Positions 18,300-24,479 of a stretch of 64,000 bases of DNA are shown here, one piece after another (within the stretch, counting starts at the first letter, position 1; each line of letters begins with the position of its first letter). The notes under the pieces were generated by a model. The model saw nothing but the letters and a program-made list of their open reading frames with translations, had not been told where the DNA came from and searched no databases. The translations under genes were made by a program, and so were the position numbers. Origin of the DNA: Buttiauxella agrestis (GTDB lineage Bacteria > Pseudomonadota > Gammaproteobacteria > Enterobacterales > Enterobacteriaceae); the NCBI RefSeq assembly GCF_900446255.1, contig NZ_UIGI01000001.1, positions 274,763-338,762 of the forward strand. Reading direction: 5' to 3'.

Positions 18300-19103
18300 A
18301 TGATGAAAACTGACTCACTCAACACGGCAACCAAAGCCACCAGTAGCGCGCAGGATGGAAAAACGCAGAACGGCGTCAAAAATGCGCTGAATACGCTGAA
18401 CGGACAGGAAAGCCAGGTTCTCACTGCCGCACTGACCCGCGACCTGAAATCATTCGGCGAGGCGAAATCCCGACATACCGCAAACATGCTTGAGCTTAAT
18501 GAGATTGGCACCGCCATCAGCCGCAGCGAGAAGGAGCGACAGGTCGCACTGGAAGAAAGTGAGGAAGCAGAACACAGCTGGCGCAGCCGGTTCCGTGCCC
18601 TCAAAGGTGCCATTACACCGGAAATGAAAAACGAGCACAGCCAGCGGATTGCTAATCGCGAGCTGGCGGAGGAGTTCACCGCGCTGATTGGCGAACTGGA
18701 AACAGATAAAACCCGCGCCATGCTCAGTGCCTGCGCATCAGGCAAGGCCTATGTCGAGGCACACCGTACCGCTTTTAGCACCTATGCCAACAATGAATGG
18801 AATGCGGCAATTAAAGACCTGAGTCCGGCCCTGATCCGGGCATTCTGCCTGCGCCTGCGCGAGCTGGAAATTCAGGGGAATGAGGCACCGAAAAGAACGC
18901 TGGTACAGGAGCTGGGCGACCGCATTCTCAGCCAGAGCCAGCTCCACAGTTTCAGCATGGAAAATGAACCCGTACTTTCTCAGCTTGGCCTGTACCGTCC
19001 TGCACTGACCGGCGTCGATATGAATCTCTACGACAGCCCCATCAAACGGTCGATGATAGCCAGAGAGCTGGCAGAGAAAGCAGACAAAAAACAGGAGGGC
19101 TGA
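18300..19103 (+). CDS. sid: Sid, capsid size determination protein
   Basis: In P4, Sid forms an external scaffold that makes the helper P2 capsid assemble as a small head. The 267 residues are helical; the segment WRSRFRALKGAITPEMKNEH with the following RIANRELAEEF matches the conserved centre of Sid. P4 Sid is a little shorter (about 244). GGAG precedes the ATG; a second ATG at 18303 is possible. It is first in the late operon with delta and psu. Confidence 0.85.
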   Translation: MMKTDSLNTATKATSSAQDGKTQNGVKNALNTLNGQESQVLTAALTRDLKSFGEAKSRHTANMLELNEIGTAISRSEKERQVALEESEEAEHSWRSRFRALKGAITPEMKNEHSQRIANRELAEEFTALIGELETDKTRAMLSACASGKAYVEAHRTAFSTYANNEWNAAIKDLSPALIRAFCLRLRELEIQGNEAPKRTLVQELGDRILSQSQLHSFSMENEPVLSQLGLYRPALTGVDMNLYDSPIKRSMIARELAEKADKKQEG

Positions 19104-19105
19104 TC

Positions 19106-19345
19106 ATGATGCACTGCCCGTTTTGTAGAAATTCGGCGCATTCACGCACAAGCCGTTATCTGTCTGACAGCGTCAAACATCGCTACTACCAGTGCCAGAA
19201 TGTGCTTTGTTCGGCAACGTTCCGCTCAATGGAGTCCGTTGAGTCGATTATCCGCCAGCCAGTAGCCGGTGATGAACCGGCTGATGAATTTATCCAGGGT
19301 GAAATGGATAAAGCACCGAAACAGCGACAGTCAGCAACACAATGA
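19106..19345 (+). CDS. Delta/Ogr-like zinc-finger late activator (single domain)
   Basis: A 79-residue protein with an Ogr-type zinc site: CPFC at the N terminus and CQNVLC about 22 residues on, followed by SATFRSME. It activates P2/P4 late promoters by binding TGT-N12-ACA. P4 Delta is a tandem of two such domains (about 166 residues), whereas this one has a single domain like P2 Ogr. It starts 2 bp after the sid stop codon. Confidence 0.85.
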   Translation: MMHCPFCRNSAHSRTSRYLSDSVKHRYYQCQNVLCSATFRSMESVESIIRQPVAGDEPADEFIQGEMDKAPKQRQSATQ

Positions 19346-19363
19346 CCAGCCGGGGATGAATCC

Positions 19364-19939
19364 ATGAGCGACACACCATTACAGCAGGCCTTTGCCGTGT
19401 GTCAGGCGAATAAAACCGCCTGGCAGAATAAAAAAGATGAACTGAAAGCGGCAGAGACTGCGCTGGATGAACAGCTTGCACCGGGACATCCCCGGAACGC
19501 AGAGCGGATTACTTATCTGAGTGAATATATCGACGTTAAACAGTGGGAAATCACCTGTGCGGCGGGGCGTTATATTCGCTCGCATGAAGCGGTACAGCAC
19601 ACCAGTATTTGTCATTCACTCAATGCATTTATGAAGCAAAACGGGGCAGCACTGGTCAGTACGCTGGCACCGGAATTAATGGGGATTAATCAGCTTCCGG
19701 CGGCAATCCGCGAGCTGGCCATACGGCGAGCGACGCATTACGTCGGGGAAGCCCTGCGGGATTATCTGGCGACCGGCCCGGAAATTCATTACACAGCGGA
19801 AAACAGCGACATTTTGACAGCCATCGGATTCAGGCCTGATAAGGCTTCGCGGGCTGATACTCAGCAGAAATATACACCGGCACAAAACCATGTTTACGCG
19901 CACCGGCAGACAGAACTGAGCCAGCAACCACCCGCATAA
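19364..19939 (+). CDS. psu: Psu, polarity suppression / capsid decoration protein
   Basis: Psu of P4 decorates the small capsid and inhibits Rho-dependent termination. The 191 residues follow the P4 protein closely (P4 Psu is 190): LQQAFAVCQANKTAW, GRYIRSHEAVQHTS, ALVSTLAPELMG and DILTAIGFRPDKAS are all conserved landmarks. It is last in the late operon, with a terminator 34 bp on. Confidence 0.92.
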   Translation: MSDTPLQQAFAVCQANKTAWQNKKDELKAAETALDEQLAPGHPRNAERITYLSEYIDVKQWEITCAAGRYIRSHEAVQHTSICHSLNAFMKQNGAALVSTLAPELMGINQLPAAIRELAIRRATHYVGEALRDYLATGPEIHYTAENSDILTAIGFRPDKASRADTQQKYTPAQNHVYAHRQTELSQQPPA

Positions 19940-19973
19940 AATCGACCTGAAAACACCGCCATTTAATTCAATT

Positions 19974-20003
19974 AAACCATGCATTACGGTGCATGGTTTT
20001 GCA
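19974..20003 (+). terminator. Terminator after psu
   Basis: AAACCATGCA-TTACGG-TGCATGGTTT, a 10-bp stem ending in TTTT. It ends the sid-delta-psu transcript before cos. Confidence 0.75.
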
Positions 20004-20100
20004 TGTAAAACCCCGTATTTTTCACACCTCATCACCCCAGAGCTAGCGCGGCTCCGGGGTGTTCATGCACCTGCATTAAAACCCACCCATGAAGCGGGCA

Positions 20101-20119
20101 GGCGTGGCGGGGAGAGCAT
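20101..20119 (+). other. P2/P4-type cos site
   Basis: GGCGTGGCGGGGAGAGCAT, followed by TGCGCGCC, matches the 19-nt P2/P4 cohesive end (GGCGAGGCGGGGAAAGCAC, from memory) at 16 of 19 positions. It lies just after psu, as in P4. The segment 19940-20380 also holds a CACCCC...GGGGTG hairpin near 20029-20060 and a CATGGCC...GGCCATG hairpin near 20150-20187; both may belong to the packaging signal. Confidence 0.75.
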
Positions 20120-20341
20120 TGCGCGCCAGCATTAAAGTTATTATTCTTCATGGCCTGAACGGATTACCGCGCCGTACGGGCCATGGGAGTGTCAAAAGGT
20201 TTGAGGTCGTGACGAAACTTTGAGGAGGGGAAATAAAAATCAGCCATAAGCTGCAGAAATTATCTTCCACAAGTTTGTTCGATTGCTATTGCATTGGATA
20301 AATAATCAATAAGTACTTCGATAACTTACATAGTGGATACA

Positions 20342-20367
20342 ATAACGCCATCCTAAAATGGCGTTAT
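20342..20367. terminator. Hairpin after the retron RT gene
   Basis: ATAACGCCAT / ATGGCGTTAT with a 6-nt loop, 14 bp past the RT stop. There is no strong U-run, so the terminator call is moderate. Confidence 0.5.
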
Positions 20368-20380
20368 AAATAGTGATGTT

Positions 20381-21868
20381 TTACTTTTTTGTTAATTTTT
20401 CAATGATTAATGAATATTTAGTTTCTTCAAAGCTGAAGCCATATTTTTTGAATGACTGTAAATAATTCAAATGCCCCTTTAACGCATTAATTGTTAACGA
20501 GGTTTGATCATTTGACTTTATTGCTTGGTCAAATATTGCTCTAACTCTTCGGCGATATGCTCTAGGTGGCCTTAGTGGGCCGTTAATTAAAATCCCAGTA
20601 ACCGCTTGTCTGTTGTTATATGAGAGCAGCCTATACTTTTCATTATTTAAGGTGAAGCCCATGGCGTTTATTTTATTTTTTGCGAGGCTGACAAGTTCTT
20701 CTATTAAATGTCTATTATCGCCACTTATGGTTATATCGTCAGAATATCGAGTGTATACACAGTCTCTAACTAAAGCTTGGTTTGTCATTAATTCATCGAA
20801 TTCATACAATATGGCATTTGATATATTAGGGCTAGTAGGTGCACCCTGTGGTAAAGTACCATAGAGAGTTGTTAAACCAGCAATAGTATTAACTATATGT
20901 TCAGATATATTATTTCTTAAAAGACAGTTCTTTATCATGGTTTTATTAATGGAACCAAAATAGTTTTCAATGTCTATATTGGCAATAAACTTATTATTTT
21001 GATGTGGATAAGCATTGTCATGAATACTGATCCCCTTTCTATATGAGAAACATGAAGAGTGAATATTTAGTCTATTCAAAAAATAATCATTTATCCAGTA
21101 CTGTGTTACCTTCATGAATTTCCGTGGTGCTGATATTTTTCTAACACCACCGCTCTTTTTACGCATATCAAAAATCCGATAATATCTATCTGGATTTTTT
21201 ATCATAGAGCTTATAAGTCGTGGTGTAAGTCCGATACAAGATGCGACCGTTAAAATACCGTTATTTTCGAAAAGGGGACTGTTTAGTGACTTGTAAGAAT
21301 AGAAAATTGGAGCTGCGATAATTTTTTTTTCGGGAATTAGGCTGTCACTATCTTTTGAAAGGATGCTAGCCTGACTACTGGACATTGAACCAATTCGTAA
21401 TTGCTCAAAGATCCGCACCCAAGCCTGTCTTGGGCGGCTGGGCAAGGTCCCGGACGCCCAAGACAGGCTTGGGTGCGGAACCTCTTTTATGTAAGGCCTT
21501 AACTGCAAAGACGGCGGTGCGCCGTCCATATTCTTTGTATCAGTAGAGGCTAGCACACCCAATTTAGTGGATTTATGGCATTTGTCAAGAAGGAAAATGC
21601 GCAACTTGTCTCTTAGTTTTTTTAAATTTGCTGAAAGTTTTTCATCGCCAGAGGGAGTTATAGAATACAGCTCGTTTTTAATGGAAACTAATTCCACATA
21701 GCCAATTTTATGTAATTCTTTAAGGTGCTGTTTTAATGAATCAATATTAGGTAATGCTCCATCATCTGTTAATATTAATCTCAAGTAATATAATATCTCA
21801 GATGGGGCTGCAGGTTGAATAATTGAGGTGGCCCATAAAAGTAAGCGAAAGTTTATTGAGTTAGACAT
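20381..21868 (-). CDS. Retron reverse transcriptase with N-terminal winged-helix-like extension
   Basis: The RT makes the branched msDNA of a retron from the nested template RNA. The frame codes 495 residues. Residues ~1-95 look like a winged helix (SLKQHLKELHKIGYVEL, then ELYSITPSGDEKL). Residues 105-168 are encoded by the msr-msd RNA itself. The RT domain runs from about 200 to the end, with retron signatures: NAYPH (285-289, NAxxH), QGAPTSPNISN (341-351), YSDD (375-378) and VTG (423-425). An in-frame ATG at 21385 (residue 162), inside the RNA near a2, would give a 334-residue RT, the usual retron RT size, but has no clear ribosome site. The ATG at 21868 directly follows the upstream stop with GGGAGGG before it. 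Confidence 0.9.
   Translation of the reverse strand: MSNSINFRLLLWATSIIQPAAPSEILYYLRLILTDDGALPNIDSLKQHLKELHKIGYVELVSIKNELYSITPSGDEKLSANLKKLRDKLRIFLLDKCHKSTKLGVLASTDTKNMDGAPPSLQLRPYIKEVPHPSLSWASGTLPSRPRQAWVRIFEQLRIGSMSSSQASILSKDSDSLIPEKKIIAAPIFYSYKSLNSPLFENNGILTVASCIGLTPRLISSMIKNPDRYYRIFDMRKKSGGVRKISAPRKFMKVTQYWINDYFLNRLNIHSSCFSYRKGISIHDNAYPHQNNKFIANIDIENYFGSINKTMIKNCLLRNNISEHIVNTIAGLTTLYGTLPQGAPTSPNISNAILYEFDELMTNQALVRDCVYTRYSDDITISGDNRHLIEELVSLAKNKINAMGFTLNNEKYRLLSYNNRQAVTGILINGPLRPPRAYRRRVRAIFDQAIKSNDQTSLTINALKGHLNYLQSFKKYGFSFEETKYSLIIEKLTKK
21365..21554 (-). ncRNA. Retron msr-msd template RNA, nested in the RT reading frame
   Basis: On the minus strand, a1 (21554-21541, GCTAGCCTCTACTG) pairs with a2 (21380-21365) over 14 bp with a 2-nt bulge. 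Inside is an msr hairpin, GACGGCG-CAC-CGCCGTC (21526-21510). The msd stem is a perfect 25-bp inverted repeat, 21479-21455 with 21436-21412, around an 18-nt loop. The stem is GC-rich in otherwise AT-rich DNA, so it is selected for structure. The branching G cannot be fixed by eye. The whole RNA lies in an open frame, which is unusual. Confidence 0.85.
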
Positions 21869-22519
21869 TTACCCTCCCAAAAGGCCTTTATTTTTAGAAA
21901 CGAGCTTTTTATTCCTGACTCGTCTAATAATATTTTCAATTTTTTCATCTTCAATGTCGGATATGTCAAATATTTTAATACTGTTATCGTCACAATATTG
22001 AAGAACACCTAATGAAAAAAAACGATCGAGATTTTTTATTTCGTCATTGCAGATGACTATCAAATCTGGATTTTTAATATCTTTAGTTATTTTGTAATAA
22101 CTTATTAAAGTTATCTGCGATAGGGTTAATTCATCTAAGACAAATATGATGATACTATCACACTTTTTGTTAATAAAATCCAATTCTGCTATATGTATAT
22201 ACACACTTTCAGTATCGGGCAGAGTTTGCTTTCCTCCCCCTTCATAAATCACAGCATCTATTTTACTAAGTTCGGTTTTAAGATTTTTGATGCAAGAGTC
22301 AAATAATTTATCTTTCAAAATGTTCGGATAGCATAAAAAAACATTAAGTTCAGAATTAACTAATTCGCCCTCTAGGGTATCTATTATATTCTCTCTAAGT
22401 TCATTTGTAATTGACAAAACATCATTGGCGTAAATTGAAATGTTGAATTGGTTGACCTTGGTTTCATTATTTGAACCAATAATGTTTACATTTGATTTTT
22501 GAGCGTTGCTATTGCTCAT
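21869..22519 (-). CDS. Candidate retron effector, Rossmann-like (TIR/deoxyribosyltransferase-like?) protein
   Basis: A 216-residue protein I cannot assign with confidence. After a Ser/Asn-rich start with NIIGSNNETKVNQ come alternating strands and helices: NVFLCYP, IDAVIYEGG, a helix with ELDFINK, CDSIIIFVLD, a helix, then PDLIVICND. This order fits small Rossmann-type folds such as TIR, SLOG or nucleoside deoxyribosyltransferase-like domains, the kinds used as retron effectors. The start at 22519 overlaps the upstream gene by 11 bp; its stop abuts the RT start. Being between the TM peptide and RT in one operon makes it the likely toxic effector. Confidence 0.6.
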   Translation of the reverse strand: MSNSNAQKSNVNIIGSNNETKVNQFNISIYANDVLSITNELRENIIDTLEGELVNSELNVFLCYPNILKDKLFDSCIKNLKTELSKIDAVIYEGGGKQTLPDTESVYIHIAELDFINKKCDSIIIFVLDELTLSQITLISYYKITKDIKNPDLIVICNDEIKNLDRFFSLGVLQYCDDNSIKIFDISDIEDEKIENIIRRVRNKKLVSKNKGLLGG

Positions 22520-22706
22520 TTTTCTGAGTATTTTTTGTTTTATTATTCGACCCAATTGAAAACATGCAAGATTTTTGTTTATTTGATTTAATCCCATCAT
22601 TTTTAGACCGAAAGAAGATTTTTGCGATAACAGTAATAGCTAGCAATCCTGCGCCAGAGAATAGCCATTCTTTATTTAATAAAACCCAATTAATTACATC
22701 TTGCAT
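22509..22706 (-). CDS. Single-TM peptide of the retron operon
   Basis: A 65-residue protein with one membrane helix (WLFSGAGLLAITVIAKIFF, residues ~14-32), then a basic Lys/Asn-rich tail ending IGSNNKTKNTQKNEQ. The KEWLFSGxG helix start is common among small membrane proteins near defence systems. Its tail motif is shared with the next protein. AAGGG lies upstream of the ATG. It begins only 4 bp after the integrase stop. It may bring the effector to the inner membrane. Confidence 0.65.
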   Translation of the reverse strand: MQDVINWVLLNKEWLFSGAGLLAITVIAKIFFRSKNDGIKSNKQKSCMFSIGSNNKTKNTQKNEQ

Positions 22707-22710
22707 GAAA

Positions 22711-23883
22711 TCAATCCCTTTTTAGAATGTAGTCAGCGTACCATTGTAACATTTTTCTTCTATTTTGTTCGTAACTGGCATGATTGTAAATGCCACGAAT
22801 GCTGTTTTTATCTACATGTGCTAATTGCATCTCAATCCATGCACTTTCAAAACCCTGTTCATGCAAGATTGTCGACATTGTATGCCGAAAACCGTGACCT
22901 GTAGAACGTCCTCTATAACCAAGTAATTCAATCACGTGAGAGACACTTTCCTTACAGATTGGTTTGCTTCGGTTGTTTCTGCCAATAAAAATATATGGGT
23001 AGTGACCCGTGATAGGTTTGAGTTGTTTAAAGAGGTCAATCACCTGTGTAGATAAAGGCACGACGTGAGGCCTACGCATTTTCATCCGTTCTGCTGGTAT
23101 TTCCCAAATCCCTTTTTCAAGATCTACTTCCTCCCAGGTCGCGAAGCGTAACTCTTGCGTCCTGACACCGGTCAGCATGAGTATCTTAGTCGCATTTTTA
23201 GTAATGATACTGCCTGTGTAAGCTTCAAGGTCGCGGATAAAATGAGGTAGTTCTTCTGCGGACAAAAACGGATGATGTTTTTGTTTAGGAACGGCCAGCG
23301 CGATAGCTAAATCTGGCGCTGGGTTGTACTCAGCGCGGCCTGTAATGATTGCGTATTTAAAAACCTCACCGCAGCGTTGACGCACCTTTCTCGTTTTCTC
23401 TAATGCACCGCGCTTTTCAATACGGCGAAGCACTTCCAATAGCTCAAGTGGTTTAATTTCAGAGATTGGGCGGTGCCCGATATACGGGTAAACGTCCTGC
23501 TCGAATGTCTTAATGATCTCCTCACGATAAGCCACCGTCCAGCGGTCGGCTTTGTTCGTGTGCCACTCACGGCTAATTGCTTCGAAAGAATTTTCAATGG
23601 AGAGCTGCTGCGCAAGCTTTTGAGCTTTACGCTCTTCGACGGGGTCTATGCCGTTAGCAACTTGTTTGCGGGCTGTGTCCCGCTTTTCGCGAGCTTCTGC
23701 AAGCGAGATGAGACTATATGAGCCAAAGGACATCAAACGAGCCTTACCCGCGAATCGGTATCGGAATCTCCAGCCCTTGCTACCGTCGGGATTGATGAGC
23801 ATGGATAAGCCTTGTCCATCGTTTAGGGTATAGGGCTTGTCTTGCGGCTTCGCACGTCGGATTTGTATGTCAGTAAGGGGCAT
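22711..23883 (-). CDS. int: P4-type tyrosine integrase
   Basis: A 390-residue site-specific recombinase. It has the P4-integrase N-terminal domain (MPLTDIQIRRAKPQDKPY; DGQGLSMLI), then the catalytic part with LTGVRTQELRFATW (Arg), HGFRHTMST (His-x-x-Arg) and the tyrosine in IYNHASY. The ATG at 23883 is chosen because homologues begin MPLTD. It lies next to selC, its target, and points away from it; the retron operon follows 4 bp later in the same direction. Confidence 0.95.
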   Translation of the reverse strand: MPLTDIQIRRAKPQDKPYTLNDGQGLSMLINPDGSKGWRFRYRFAGKARLMSFGSYSLISLAEAREKRDTARKQVANGIDPVEERKAQKLAQQLSIENSFEAISREWHTNKADRWTVAYREEIIKTFEQDVYPYIGHRPISEIKPLELLEVLRRIEKRGALEKTRKVRQRCGEVFKYAIITGRAEYNPAPDLAIALAVPKQKHHPFLSAEELPHFIRDLEAYTGSIITKNATKILMLTGVRTQELRFATWEEVDLEKGIWEIPAERMKMRRPHVVPLSTQVIDLFKQLKPITGHYPYIFIGRNNRSKPICKESVSHVIELLGYRGRSTGHGFRHTMSTILHEQGFESAWIEMQLAHVDKNSIRGIYNHASYEQNRRKMLQWYADYILKRD

Positions 23884-23898
23884 GTGTATAAGTGATTT

Positions 23899-23921
23899 TG
23901 TGTATAAAAAATTTATACACA
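23899..23921. promoter_or_regulatory. Perfect inverted repeat at the int promoter
   Basis: TGTGTATAAA-AAA-TTTATACACA, 10-bp arms, 16 bp upstream of the int ATG. It contains the same TGTGTATA/TATACACA words as the far end of the element. It may be an Int or Vis/AlpA site that controls int and excision. Confidence 0.5.
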
Positions 23922-24043
23922 TCATTATACATATTTTTCACGGATTCAGGCAGATGTGCTCGGACTTGTGTGGACTATGTTGTGGCGTAACTTGATGAAT
24001 TTATAGGAATTAAAAGATGTTCTCGGAAGGTCTCGGACAATAG

Positions 24044-24064
24044 ATGGCGGAAGATCACAGGAGT
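24044..24064. repeat. Attachment-site repeat at selC
   Basis: The 21-bp core shared with 12521-12541; it covers the 3' end of the tRNA gene including CCA, so integration leaves selC intact. Confidence 0.9.
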
Positions 24065-24139
24065 TGAACCTGCCCGGCACCGCTGGCGGCACCAACTGGA
24101 TTTGAAGTCCAGCCGCCTCACCGGAGACGACGATCTTCC
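24045..24139 (-). tRNA. selC: tRNA-Sec (UCA anticodon)
   Basis: A 95-nt gene matching E. coli selC almost base for base: GGAAGATCGTCGTC acceptor/D region, long extra arm, anticodon loop CTTCAAAT with TCA, T-arm GGTTCAACTCC and 3' GATCTTCCGCCA. It decodes the UGA in fdoG. A good -10 (TATACT on the minus strand, 24171-24176) lies upstream. The gap 24140-24479 holds this promoter and the yicI leader; no other gene is seen. Confidence 0.97.
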
Positions 24140-24479
24140 TAGCCTCGATTGCTACATGGAGGCGGTGCGCAGTATACCTGGTTTCTCCCGCTTACCAAAC
24201 AATGCTTTGCCCTTTCCACAATGATTTCCTGAAAACTATTAGCCGGATCAATTAAACCGTACGAAATCCACGCGTTTAGCACTTCTGACACCCGCTATTG
24301 AGCGACTCTGCTCACACTTATCAAGAAACGTAATCTGATAACCAGAAATTAGAATTCCGGCCCGCCTCCCGATGCTTTAAAACCTGAACTATCGAATTTT
24401 TTACACTCGCTTTTAAAGGTGATCACCAGACCCACTGGCACACCGTTTCCAAAAATTCAGTATTCAAAAGGACGGCATA

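Larger units (their letters stand above)
12521..24064. mobile_element. P4-type phage satellite integrated in selC
   Basis: An 11.5-kb element is bounded by 21-bp direct repeats, one of which is the 3' end of the intact selC. Gene order matches phage P4: crr, alpha, small early genes, Icd-like, AlpA/Vis, ori, then rightward sid-delta-psu, cos, cargo, int next to the tRNA. P4 is about the same size. Location in selC and retron cargo recall the retronphage phi-R73. It keeps cos, sid and psu, so it may still be mobilised by a P2-like helper, although alpha carries a stop codon. Confidence 0.92.

Noticed and set aside
21412..21479. The 25-bp inverted repeat as a plain transcription terminator
   Set aside because: It has no U-tract, lies inside a coding frame, and is framed by a1/a2 repeats and an msr hairpin, which fits a retron RNA better.
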